From NCBI GenBank assembly GCA_017506865.1, contig JAFCMP010000549.1:1-64000 (forward strand): a DNA stretch of 64,000 bases, read 5' to 3'. The stretch comes from Tribonema minus (lineage: Eukaryota > Sar > Xanthophyceae > Tribonematales > Tribonemataceae). Below, in pieces: positions 10,323 through 23,400 of this stretch. Under the pieces are notes generated by a model. It was not told the DNA's origin, did no database searches, and was given only the letters and a program-made list of their open reading frames with translations. The first letter of the stretch is position 1, and every line of letters begins with the position of its first letter. The translations under genes and the position numbers were made by a program.

Positions 10323-13300
10323 TTACACGGCGGGGGCCATCTCTACGCCATTGTTGGGTGACGCGCCGCTGCTGCCGGCGACGTTGTCGGTAATGTCGCG
10401 CGGGCGAGCGGGGAGCTGTTCCTCGGGGGCAAGGCGCGCCTTCGTGGCGCGCGTCTTGAGGGGCAGCCTGCGGAAGCCCGAGACGACATTATCGATTTCC
10501 TGCAGGGGCAGAAATAGCAATCATGGGGGGGCGATGGTGAGGTGTCGTGATAATGATTGACCAGCGCCAGAGGTTGCCTTGTGATCACAATTACAGTAGC
10601 CATGCGACAGCCTGCGAAGCCGAGACGACGTTGCCGATCTCCTGCAGAGGCGATGTGGGGGGTGATGGTGATAATGATGATGGAACTCAGGAGGCGCAAT
10701 GGTCATGATTGCGTATGGTGAAAGGCCATTTGAGGCAGGTTGAGCGGTGTTGCAGAGGGGTTGTCAGCGCGAGGCGTTGATGTATTCGGCGCATGTGGTG
10801 GGGAAGGCATGCTGCTGACAGGGTTTCAGAAGCAGGCGGGCGTCGCCAGGTGTGCTTAGCTTTAGTGATACTGGACATAGCATATCAGTGGGCTGCGTAT
10901 GTACTGCGAGGTACGGATGAGAGTGAGCTGCCCATGCAAACTTACATACTCGCTGCAAGAACAAACCGCTCGTGTTTTGAACAACGTTTAACACCCCCAG
11001 GACAGGTATTGTATGAAGCATCGCATTCTAGGAGCTGGCATCCGAATGAAAAGAAAACTGTCAGCTAGCAGCGGGTCAAAGGCAATGCATGCGCGCTTGG
11101 CATCAAAAGATGCTGCTGTCAAAACACATATCAACAACTCTCATGATATTTGGTACTGAAGTAGTTGCATCAAGTTGAATTGAGTGATTATCTCTGTCGC
11201 CATGAATGCATGCATGACGTACCTCAAGTGCCACCAGGCGTGTCTCCGGCACGTAGAGCATGGTGAAGACGAACATGATGATGCACCAGGCCGCAAAGAA
11301 CAGGAACGTCCCCCACAGGTCTAGTCTATCCTGGCGCAGCAGCTCGGGGGTGACCTTGCCGATGATGAAGTTCCACAGCCAGTTGGCGGAGGTGGTCAGG
11401 GTCATGCCTGCAGGCGGTGATTGACATGATAGCAAAATGAATGAGCTGATGTGACCTCAAGTGGGCTGGTGAATGACAGTTGAGCTACAAGGTAATCAGA
11501 GCCCTGCCTGCAAAGACGCATTAAAGCAAAGCAGCGCAGCACTACGACATAATCCCCTGCTGCGGCAGCAGCAGCCGCTGCTGCAATGCCTGGTGCCACT
11601 TCTTCTATACATCAAAGCTGACAGACCAAAGGTGCTTTGCACACTGACCCGACGGCGGCGCTGGCGCAGCACAGCACAGACCCTCGTTAAACCGCTACAC
11701 AGAGGTTGTGAAGTTCAACTTCAGCTCACTCTTGCCATGCAGGCAGTGCAAAGCATGTGCTGCAAAAGCACAAGTCCGCGCTGCAGCATAGACCGGCAAG
11801 CCCAGCAGGCGCTGTTTACTACATTGTTCGCCACAGCCTAGCTTACTCCCTCAACTGAGGCACAAATAATGACACCAAACAGCATAGTGCACGCAGCAGA
11901 AGCTTAAACTTCAATTCACCCTGGCCGCGCAATGTAAACGGGGAAGATCTCAGCGGGCACAAGCAGGGCAGCGCAGAAGGCACACCAGGGGTTATTGACT
12001 TCAATTTTAAACTCACCCTTGCCACGCAGGTCGAGGGGGAAGATCTCAGCGGGCACAATCCAGCCGACGGGTCCCCAGGAGAAGGCAAAGTTGACCACAT
12101 AGAGGGCGCAGAAGAAGACAATGGTCCAGGAAATGGCGGCGTCGTTCTTGTAGTCAGCGAGGTCGCTGCTGAGCAGGCAGACGGCCAGTAGAGTCAGGGT
12201 CATGCCGACCGCGCCGTAGGCCAGGAGAGTGCGGCGGCCGTACTTGTCCACGCACGCAATGGTGATGAACGTGCTGCAAGGAGTACATTTTGAGGCAGGG
12301 ACAGGGGGGAGGTGATGTTAGTGAGAGTCTTGTGGTGCAGGCATCAAGAGTATGCATGTGCTTCAGCAAAGATTACAACAGGTGGCCATTCAAAACGAGC
12401 ACGCTACATTACAAATAATGCCAAAGGGCTCTAGCAATGCCTCAGTGCTCCGGCAATCGGCATATACAGTAAACAAGAACCTCTGATGCACAATGCAAAA
12501 AAATTCTGCGACCGTGCAAACTGACAAAACTGTGAGCATGCTCCACGAAGAACTGCATCAGTGGCTGCATCACAGTTGCGTGCCTGTGTAAAGCACAGGG
12601 CACCATTGCAGAACACGCCGTGCTGCAATGACCACTACAGGGTCCAGGCTTCTAGATTGCAGCATGCGACTTTTCACCTGACGAAGTTGAAAAAAACATT
12701 AGAATGAGGTACAGAGTCCAGGCGTCAAGATAGCACATCAAGATAGCAGCATGCGTCAAAGGCTCACCTGACAAAGTTGACAAACATGAGGATGAGGTTG
12801 GCAATGAGGGCCAGGCTGGTGCTGAGGAAGTCGCTGAAGATGACGGGGGCAAAGTACCTGCAACAAGAGTGAGAGAAAGTTGGTCAGAGGTACGTAGTAC
12901 CTCACATACATAGACATACACTAGACACAGCCACAAATGCAACGATACATAGTATACTTATGGCCTACTCTTAACGCCTGATGCATCATGGCTGCACACA
13001 AGCACATAGCACTCATATAACTTCACGCTGTCAAGCAGCAGCGGCTGGCTGCCTACGGCATCACGGATTGCACAATGCGGGCCACATAAAACGTGTGTGC
13101 GGAACTACAGCGCACGATGCTGGCATCAGATTATGCATTGCAAGTCCACATTTTGGTGGGTAAGCATTGCAGGCAGCAAAAGACACAGAGCTGGTGACTA
13201 TGAGCATCACAGCATCCTGAAATGAAGCAGTGGCGAGGGTCACACAACAAGCTGCTCTTACCTAACCCTAAGACAGTTTAAGGTGCTATAGCAATCACAA

Positions 13301-16115
13301 CCAACGGTACTCACATGATGGCGTTGATGCCTGTGAGCTGCTGGAAAGAGGTGATGGCAATGCCCACAAGGGTACGGTAGCGCATGTTGTTGGCGGCCTT
13401 GAAGAGATCGGACCAGTGGTGCTGCGCCGCCAGCTGAGCCTCCTTCTCTTGTTCCGCAATCAAGTCCATTTCGAGGTCAACTTCGTAGTCCTGGCGCACC
13501 TTGTGGAGCACTGCCCTGGCCTTGTCGACCTTGCCGACCTGTGCAGGGTCACGATAGGGGGGTTGGGCTTTTCAGCAGCAATAATTGCGAGCGCAAAGCT
13601 ACTCGTGTTAGTAGGGTTACAAACTACAAGTGCAAAAGGTCAAGTGCGCGGAGGCTGGGCCTCGCAACACGCGCGGCGCACCATCCACGAGAGTAAGAAT
13701 GCAACAACTGGCGTAGTTGCAGAAGGTCGCTCTGTATGCAAGTCTAGCAGCTGCACGCGGTCACATCTTGGCAAGCGCAGACAACCCACCTATAGCCAGT
13801 GCGGGGGCACCCATCAGGGCTACATTACAGCAGGTTGCGTAGATATACAAGTACGCAGCAAGGTCACTGTGCAAATTAGAGCAGGCGTAACTTGAGCCGA
13901 GGCAAAAGCCACATGATCGCTACATTGCATGCGAGGACACCTCCGCAGCAAGGCAGGCCACCGCGCTGCTACATGGCAGCAGGTACATGACAGCAGGTAG
14001 GTATACATAGACTTGCATGCATACCTTGTACAGCCAGCGCGGGGACTCGGGACAGAACATCATCAGAATGACGAGAGCGACGGACAGGAAACCGTTGCCG
14101 CAGTAGGAGAACCGCCACCCTTCGGACCACTCCTTGAGGCCCACGTTTGCCAGGGCCGCGAGGAAGATGCCAAAGGTGATGCTCAGCTGCACAAAGGTCA
14201 AATTCAGCACAGCAGCAGCGGAAATGACGACATGTCAGCAGGTTTTGTGGTGGGTGAACAGATGGAGAGGAATGTGCTGATGAAAGACAAAGCAAATACA
14301 TGACAATTTGAAGCTGCAAACAAGTCAAAGCAAGTGCATGGCACATTTCAAGCTGAAAGACAACACATACCAGAGATGTTGCGATACACATGATGGTGGA
14401 CAAGGTGCCACTGGTGAGCACTGCGATGATGGCGCAGTCTTTGCTTGCACACCACCTCACCTGCTGCAGAGCGACAAGAAGGCCACGAATGCTTTCCGGT
14501 GCAATCTCGGACTGGTAGCACGTGGAAGCCATGGACAGACCGCCGACGCCGATGCCGCCGATGAAACGCCCCGCGTAGAGCATGTGCACGCTGTTCGCGC
14601 AGCCCATGATGACCGCGGCGATGGTGAACACAACGGCGTAGAGGATAATGGAGAACTTGCGGCCAATCCTGTCGGTGAACCAGCCGCTAGGGATGGATCC
14701 CGCTACTGCGCCGAGCGCAAACAGGCTGGTGATCCAGCCAATTTCATCGGTTACAAAGCCGGGTTCCTCTCCGCCGTTGCTGGGGACAGGTGGCCAGCCC
14801 ATCTGGTTGCGGAAACCATCCATGGTAAAGGTGCCACCTGAATGGGGGAGGGGGTCAAGAATTGTGAGTAAGAAGGCAGGTTAGAGCTGCTAGATCTCTT
14901 GTAGGGCGCGCAAACCTGTCATGCACACGCCTGTGCGTTCACAAAAGGGCGTGTGCGTTCACAGTACATAGGGCAGCGATAGGGAGACGGATTGGCACGG
15001 TAGCCTAAGCTAAAAGAAAGATCTGACTTGCACCAAGGACATGCACACATCTGTAACATAGGCAACTGTGTTTTCCAGGTGAACTGTGCAGTCAAAGCTG
15101 CCGATGTAGCATGGTAAGTGTGGTTGCAGTGGCGCATTAGGAGCATCAAGGGCATTCACGGCGTATTCTGAAATGCCCGATGAAAGCCAAAACTGAGAAC
15201 ACCACACGCAAGACGCCCCTAAGGGGCGACCCGAGGGCGATCATGCAGCACTTCACACGAGGATGTGCCAGATGAACGTGTGCAAACAGAAGAGGCCCGG
15301 CCCACTGGCGTGCAAGGCAACCAATTGCTCTCTAGAACCAGGGGAGCTCTACATACACCACACTTCGACAGACAGCAAGCCACGCTCATACACAAGATAT
15401 CACGAGCTTGCGGAGGTCGACATGTGAGCGCATCTCTATGTTTGCGTCCAAAGCAGCACACTATCTATCGTGCACGTATACTGGCGAGGCGCGCGATGGG
15501 GTGGCGACCGTCTTTGTACTAGAGGACAGACATCAACCGCGTGTCTAGACTTCGCGCACGCGAACTACTGGCAGACCACGTAACAGGCAGCGAACGTAAT
15601 TCAACCAACGTAGGTTTACGTGCCAGATTGAATGGTGCTGTCTATGAGGTGTTGTGTCGCGAGCAATTCACGCTAGGTTGAAGATCCAAGAAATGCCGGA
15701 CACACACACCTGAACCACCAATGTCGTAGCTGCGCGTGGCCACGCCATGAGAAGAGAAGCACGTGTATCGAGGGAAAACGAGGTCGGTGTGAGTGGGAGG
15801 CACGAGACTGCGGGAGTGTGCACCATGCCCGTCGGGTAACATAAAAAAGTGCATGTTCTGACTGCAACACGACCATGGATCCGCGCGACAGAGCACAGCG
15901 TCGCCGCGGAGCGACTGCTGCTGCTGCCACGCATAGGAAGGATGCACGATCACCACACAGCTGTGCGAAGCTGCACGCACTCACCCGAAGATCAAACCTC
16001 CGATGGCAGCGACAGCAGCTGCAACACAGACCAATTTCTTCACTGGGGGCGCCTTGCCATCGGGCGCGAGGACCTGCTTGCGCGGAGCGGACGTCATAGC
16101 TCCACCTGCCACCAT
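10323..16115 (-). CDS. sugar/H+ symporter (major facilitator), copy A
   Basis: Nine exons: 16115-15985, 15729-15710, 14837-14461, 14186-14025, 13538-13315, 12857-12768, 12273-12017, 11407-11223 and 10499-10323. They total 1623 nt, 540 aa plus stop. Sugar-porter family hallmarks are all present: GGLIFGYDIGGSGG in the first helix, D(R)IGRK after helix 2, RFIGGIGVGG, PESPRWLYK after helix 6, QQLTGINAIMYFAP in helix 7, DKYGRR, PAEIFPLDLRGKG and a terminal PETR. The expected role is a 12-helix plasma-membrane proton-coupled monosaccharide importer; the sugar is not predictable. The ATG has a good context (accATGG). It diverges head to head from copy B. It differs from the others by WPPVPSNGGEEPG in the first loop and a distinct tail ending VEMAPAV. 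Confidence 0.93.
10590..10660 (-). repeat. copy of last-exon start of transporter A
   Basis: A second CTGCAG acceptor at 10642-10644 is followed by GAGATCGGCAACGTCGTCTC, matching the start of exon 9 at 10499. The offset is 142 bp. Confidence 0.85.
11916..11985 (-). repeat. copy of exon 7 end plus donor in transporter A
   Basis: GTGCCCGCTGAGATCTTCCC and a GG|GTGAATTGAAGTTT junction reappear 97 bp after the real exon 7 donor (12017). The intervening codons have decayed (VPAEIFPV followed by unrelated residues). Confidence 0.85.
12661..12715 (-). repeat. copy of exon 6 end plus donor in transporter A
   Basis: The exon 6 end (CTCATCCTCATG...AACTTTGTCAG|GTGAG) is repeated in diverged form 90 bp downstream, with a CAG|GTGAAAAG junction at 12678. 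The real donor is at 12768. Confidence 0.8.
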
Positions 16116-17472
16116 GGTTGCGAGGCCCCGTGGGTTTCGCTTGATGCACTGAGTGTGTGCCTGCAAACAGCAAAGCTTTCGCAGAGTGATTGAACTACAT
16201 TGAAGTAGGGGCTAGATTTTGAGCTTTAACCCGTTCTTCAGCCAATGACAGCTGGTGGACTTTCAAGTCAGAATGCTGGAATGCTGGGCGTTTTGAGCTA
16301 TTTCCGTGCGGGCTGGCAATGCGAGTGATGGCAGGCCTCGCCTTGTAGGCCCATGTGCGGCTGCTGCTGCACACTTCTACCTCGTGTGTCTTCATCTCAC
16401 AAATAATTTAAAGCTGCTCCGCAAAACTCATGCGGACCCATGACCATGCGAGAGGATCATAGCTATAGCTTTGGGATTGTGTGGTGGTTGGTGGGCACGC
16501 GGAGAGCGTGGTGTTGGATGAATCAGTCCATACATCATGTGTCAAACACAGGTCTGTGCCGTCGGTGATTAATTGCACTGTTGATTCTTTCAAAAAATGG
16601 AACTCGCTGCCCCATCATGAATGTCCTTCTCCCTCCAGGCCAGCACACACAGGCAACAACAAGACAGCACACGCAACACGACTCACCGCCCTTTGTTTTT
16701 CGTCGGATTGCAATCTTGATCGGATTCCTATTTCCTGACCAGGTAAAGATCTTAGTTCAACAGCGAAGCCTAACCTAACCTCTAACATGACCATTTGGAA
16801 CATCATTACATCATTACACCACACCTTCTCATTGTAGTCGCACATGTCCCCACTGGCATTGAAACAACTGCACTGATATATATATCTTGAACTCTTGGAC
16901 TTGCATGCATATGCTATGGCCCGGGCCTCGTACAGCACCATTGATGATGCCATGATGCGCACTGGCGTATGCATATCAAATCATAAGAAAATGTTGTCAG
17001 TGAGCGACAGTCAAATGTCACCTTCAAACGTCCGTAAAGTTTGTCATCAATACATGCAGTGCAGTCGACTGGAGTTTGTGATGTGCACCAGCTGCCGAGC
17101 GCTAGCTGAGCGCACTACATGCAGTATGGTCACCTGACTCATAAGCCGCTGCATATACTGTACACTATACATATCCACTTGTATCTTGTGTGACACACAA
17201 TTTGCCATGGTCACTTCAACTTGAACTCCGGCTCGTTCCCCCGAACTGGTGGGCTAGATCTAGACAAAAAAAGAGATGCCGCACGACGACGATGTGCCGA
17301 AGTCCCGCGCGACATCGATGGGCATCGTCGACGAGATGGCGGAGGATACCTGTAGATGTGACGACGCCGGCAATTGGCTGCCAAAGGGCTGCGAGCTTGC
17401 TGTCGTGGGCACTTGTTCACTCCCTCATACGCACCACGGGCCTGCAACCAAGATCTTCTGCGACCAAGCACC
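16116..17472. promoter_or_regulatory. shared intergenic region between divergent transporters A and B
   Basis: About 1.36 kb separates the two start codons. It must hold both promoters if transcription is divergent. I see ACTTCAACTTGAA near 17214-17226 and a CCTAACCTAACC stretch near 16770, but no defined TATA or operator element I would assign. Confidence 0.4.
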
Positions 17473-20400
17473 ATGGTGGCAGGTAGCGCCATGACCTCCG
17501 CTCCCCGCAAGCAGGCCCTCGCTCCCGATGGCCAGCAGCCTCCAGTCAAGGCCCTGGTTTGCGTTGCCGCCGCGGTTGCTGCCATCGGTGGCCTCATCTT
17601 TGGGTAAGCGCGGTGCACCTCGCGTCCCACATGTATCCAACCTGGCGTTCAAATACTTGATACTCTACTTCATGGAGAGGCATGGTGCAGCGCATTGGCC
17701 GCCCGCGTGCTTTGCTTTGGGTGCAATACATTACTGTGTTGTCGCTGCAACATTTTGGATCCATGCATATCCATAGCACTGCAATTGGCATGGCGAGGGT
17801 TGTCAGAGCCTGCCTGATGAACGCCACCTGCTTTTGGTGTTACTGTGTGCGCTGCCCACCTGTTCTTCATCGATGGTCACGCCCTGCACGCCAGTTATGA
17901 CATTGGCGGTTCAGGTGAGTGCGCACTATGCGGCATGTCTGTTCACCTTCAAGTGTGACCTAGGACGACGTGGCGGTGCGAACAACGGCGCTGAGCAGAG
18001 GGTCTGGGTTTGTGGATAGTACATGAGCTGAGCCCAGGGCCTCCGACTTGCTAGTTCTAGTTGCTGTAGTGAGCTGTACTACCTGGCGATTCTCATACAT
18101 CGCCTGTCACATCGCGCGTGTGTGTGTGTGTGCGTTTGTGTGTGTCAGTGCTGTGGAGTTCCAGCTCCTGCAGGCATAGCAGCTCAGATCTGCACCATCC
18201 ACTTGTGCAAGAATGCGTTTGTAACACTTTCAAATAGTTGGAGCATCGTTATTGTGAAATAATAGAACTGCAACCAAATGATTCTCAAGTTTGAGTATAC
18301 TGTAGCCACTGGCACTGTGGCACTGCAGTTTGTCATATGTGTATACAACAACTGCGATATCGTGCATGTACCGCGCCATGATGCGACACTGGCAGGAGAC
18401 CTAAGGGTTGTCACCTCTTGCCTCCCTCTCGCTGCAGGCGGCACCTTCACCATGGCCGGCTTCCGCAACCAGATGGACTGGCCACCTGTCCCCACCGACG
18501 GCGCAGAAGAGCCTGGCTTTGTAACCGACGAAATTGGCTGGATCACCAGCCTGTTTGCGCTCGGCGCAGTAGCGGGATCCATCCCTAGCGGCTGGTTCAC
18601 AGACAAGATTGGCCGCAAGTTCTCTATTATCCTCTACGCCGTCGTCTTCACCATCGCTGCGGTCATCATGGGCTGCGCAAACAGCGTGCACATGCTCTAC
18701 GCCGGGCGCTTCATCGGCGGCATCGGCGTCGGCGGTCTGTCCATGGCTTCCACGTGCTACCAGTCCGAGATTGCGCCGGAGAGCATCCGTGGTCTCCTTG
18801 TCGCACTGCAGCAGGTGAGGTAGTGTGCATGTTGTCAACTGAAGTTGCGCCGCTGTGTTTATCATCTTGACTACCATCATTGATCTCGCGACCGCTCCAG
18901 CATCTGGTTTTCTTTCAGCTTCACATAAGCAGTGTAGCTTGCTTTCGACTTCTTTGCGTGTGCTCCTGCGCGACACATGGAGCATACTGTGTGTTGATGC
19001 GTCGAGGTTTGGACTTGTCTTGCACAACTTAATCATGTTCACCCACCACAACGTCTGCTGACATGTCGTCATTTCCGCTGCTGCTGTGTTGAATTTGAAC
19101 TCTGTGCAGCTGAGCATCACCTTTGGCATCTTCCTCGCGGCTCTGGCCAACGTGGGCCTCAAGGAGTGGTCCGAGGGGTGGCGCTTCTCCTACTGCGGCA
19201 ACGGCTTCCTGTCCGTCGCTCTCGTCATCCTCATGATGTTCTGCCCCGAGTCCCCGCGTTGGCTCTACAAGGTGCGCGCTCAAATTTCGCTGCCATAGTG
19301 TACGTGTACATAGCCACAAGCAGCTACATAATTCGCTTTGCTATGCGCACATGACATTGCCGACATCAAATCTTTCCTCTGCGCATGTGAACTGCATGTC
19401 ATGTGCCACCACTGTACAAGGTATGTAGGTATGCAAATGTGTATATACGTACCTGCTGCCATATAGCGGTGTTCTGCCTGCGCTTCGCAAGGTGTGCATG
19501 CATGCAGCAAGTCATCATCTGGACTTCTGCTTTGGCACAAGTCCTCTTCTGCTGTAATGTAGCCGTGATCTTCGCTGTGCAAGGCGCGCATTTGCATGTC
19601 TACGTAACCTGCTGCAATGCAACCCTGATGGTGCCCCCCGCTTGATCCCCGCAGTGGCCTTGATAGGGGTTGTATGTGCTTGTCAAGATGCTGTCGCGTT
19701 TGTAGTCACTAGGTTATCAAACTGAGCGACCGTTCCAGCTATGTGCTCTGTCACTTTTGCATTCTGACTCTCATGGATGGCACGCTCCGCGTGCCGCATG
19801 CTTGGCCTCCGTGCACTTGAACTTCCGCTCTTCAATTTCCACACTTGAACTTCGTCTGCAAAGCACCAGTAGTAGCCCTTGCGCTCGCAGATGAATCGTT
19901 GCTAAAAGCCCAACCCCCCCTATCGTGACCCTGCGCAGGTCGGCAAGGTCGACAAGGCCAGGGCAGTGCTCCACAAGGTGCGCCAGGACTACGAGGTTGA
20001 CCTTGAAATGGACCTCATTGCGGAACAAGAGAAGGAGGCTCAGCTGGCGGCACAGCACCACTGGTCCGATCTCTTCAAGGCCGCCAACAACATGCGCTAC
20101 CGCACCCTTGTGGGCATTGCCATCACCTCCTTCCAGCAGCTCACCGGCATCAACGCCATCATGTGAGTACCGTTGGTTGTGAATGCTATAGCACCTCGAC
20201 TGCCCAAGGATTAGGGTTAGCGTAAGAGTCGCTTGGTTGTCTGACCCTTGACGCTGCTTCATTTCAGGATGTTGCAATTCTGATGCTCATCATCACCAGT
20301 TCTCTGCAGTTGTGATGCTCATCATCACCAGTTCTGTGTCTCTTGCTGCCTGCAATGCTTACCTACCAAAATGTGGTTTGCCATGTTTTGTTGATGATGC

Positions 20401-23400
20401 GTCATGCAGTGCAGTTCCACACGCACACTTTGTAGTGTGCCCGCATTTCGCAACTCTCAATGCCGTAGCTGACCTCTGCTGTTTAACTGACCCACCGTTG
20501 TTTCGTCTGATTTGAAGTGATATGAGTGCTATGTGCATGTGTGCGGCCATCAGGCGTTGAGAGTAGGCCGCATTGTGCACGCATCGTCGCATTTGTGGCT
20601 GTGTGTATGTGTCTACTGTACGTACATGTACGTGCGCTACTACACAGCTCTGACCAACTGATTCACTCTCTTTTCTTTCTCACTCCTGTTGCAGGTACTT
20701 TGCCCCCGTCATCTTCAGCGACTTCCTCAGCACCAGCCTGGCCCTCATCGCCAACCTCATCCTCATGTTTGTCAACTTCGTCAGGTGAGAACTTCACTGA
20801 GAAGTCGCATGCTGCAATCTCAAAGCCTGGACTCTGTAGTGGGCGTTTCAGTACGGCATGTTCTGCAATGGCGCCCTGTGCTTTACACAGGCACACAACT
20901 GTGATGCAGTCACTGATGCAGTTCTTTGTGGAGCATCCTCACTGTTTTGTCAGTTTGCACGGTCGCAGAGTTTTTCTCATTGTGCACGGGTGCAGGTTCC
21001 TGTTTGCTGTGTATTGCCAATCGCCGGAGCACCACGTTTGGCGTTGTTTGTACAGTCTGCTCTTTTTGAATGGTCACCTGTTGACCTCGTTGAAGCACAT
21101 GCATATTCCTGATGCATGCGCCACAATATTCTCGCTAACATCCCCCCCCGTCCCTATATCATTCTCCCCCTTGCAGCACCTTCATCACCATCGCGTGCGT
21201 TGACAAGTACGGCCGCCGCACTCTCCTGGCCTACGGCGCGGTCGGCATGACCCTGACTCTACTGGCCGTCTGCCTGCTCAGCAGCGACCTCGCTGACTAC
21301 AAGAACGACGCCGCCATTTCCTGGACCATTGTCTTCTTCTGCGCTCTTTACGTGGTCAACTTTGCCTTCTCCTGGGGACCTGTCGGCTGGATCGTGCCCG
21401 CTGAGATCTTCCCTCTGGATCTGCGTGGCAAGGGTGAGTTGAAGTTGAAGCTTTTGCTGACATGCCCTGCACTCTTTGGTGTTGTTTGCTGCGCCCCAGT
21501 CACGGAGGAATGTAGGCTATGGCGAACAATGCAGTAAACAGCACCTGTCAGTGCTGGGCTTGCCGGTCTATGCTGCAGCACAGGCTGGTGCTTCCGCAGC
21601 ACATGTTTTGCACCATCTGCGTGGCAAGAGTGAGCTGAAGTTGAAGGTCACAACCCCTGTGTGGCGTTTTAACGAGGGTTGAAGTTGAAGTTCACAACCC
21701 CTGTTTGGCGTTTTAACGAGGGTTTGTGCTGTGCTGTGCCAGCGCCGCCGTCAGGTCAGTGTGCAAGCACCTCTGGTCTGTGAGCTTTGACGCATGGCAG
21801 TAGTGGCACCAGGCATCGCAGCAGCGCCGACAGCAGCAACAGCAGTAGCAGTAGCGGCAGCAGCAGTAGTGGTAGCAGCAGCAGCAGTAGCAGCAACGGC
21901 AGCAGTAGTAGCAGCAGCAGCAGCAGCAGCAGCAGTAGCGGCAGCAGCGGTAGCAGCAGCGGCAGCAGCAGTAGCAGCAGCGGCAGCAGCAGCAGCAGTA
22001 GCAGCAGCAGTAGCTGCAGGGCATGACTGTCTGGTGCTGCGCTGCGTTGCTTTCACGCGTCTGTGTAGGCAGGGTTCCGATTACCTTATAAACTGTCATC
22101 CACTAGCCTATTTGAGGTTGCATCAACTCATTCATCGCTGTCTTGTCAATCGCCGCCTGCAGGCATGACCCTGACCACCTCTGCCAACTGGCTGTGGAAC
22201 TTCATCATCGGCAAGGTCACCCCCGAGCTGCTGCGCCAGGATAGACTGGACCTTTGGGGAACGTTCCTGTTCTTTGCAGCCTGGTGCATCATCATGTTCG
22301 TCTTCACCATGCTCTACGTGCCGGAGACACGCCTGGTGGCACTTGAGGTACGTCCAGTGTTCACGCTTCGCATGCGCAGAACTTCATGTTAGATACTTGG
22401 CGGAATACATAAAAAGTACCATTGTAGTTCACGTGTGGAGCTTGCTTGCTGATGGAATCGCTGGAAGGGTCGTCGTATCAGCGGCTGTATGCCAAAAACA
22501 GCGGCTGTATGCCAAAAATCGATATCCCTGATAAGCGTAGAGTTCTACGATCTTTTGATTCGTTTCTCACTGTGTCAGCTGCTTGATGTTGCGGCAGCTC
22601 TGCCTGTACATTGCCAGCAAAAGCCTTGGTGGTATGTATGCCTGGCACTTCAGAGAGCCGGTGAGTCATGCTGACTGGCACCAATTGTGGCTTACAGCTC
22701 AATCTCAATGGGGTAAACAGCAAAGGAATTGGGACATCAATCAGGATCAGAATTTCAAAAGTGGTCAGCAGCACAACTGTGTATGGCACACCTGCCAACT
22801 CGCACCTGTCAAACACTTGTCATTTTACTTGAGATATCTCAAATGTTCCCATGTTGCATTTGCCACTTGGCCGTTTCATTCTCATCTTGGCGCGACGTCC
22901 CTGAGAGTGTAACCTTACGAGTTGCGCGAAGCTTCCAGCTGCTGCGTGCTACGCTCACGAGTGCTGCAGTTCCAGTATCACACCACCTGGCAGCTGTACA
23001 TGTAGCAGCTAACTGTGGTTTGTAGTCGCCGCATATCACAGCCATGAAGCCAAGCACACGTGGCAGCATCCTGCAGCACCATTCCCACCACATGTTGCGC
23101 GTACATAATCGTCATGACACCTCACCATCACCCCCCAAATAGTGATGCGTGTGCCCCTGCAGGAGATTCGGGCTTCCGTAGACTCGCACTCAAGACGCGC
23201 GCCACCAAGGCACACGCAATGACCATCGTGACAGGTCTAGAAATTGCCTTCTGAGTACATCATCATCGTCATGACACCTCACCATCACCCCCCGCATCTT
23301 GCTACTTGCCTTGTCCCCTTGCAGGAGATTGACAACGTCGTCTCGGGCTTCCGCAGGCTGACGCTGACAGATCACAAGCTGCACTTCAGACTCTTGCCAT

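Noticed and set aside
21783..22020. Coding Ala/Ser repeat protein in transporter B intron 7
   Set aside because: It is a trinucleotide tract open in several frames by composition, lying between exons 7 and 8 whose junction matches the other three copies.
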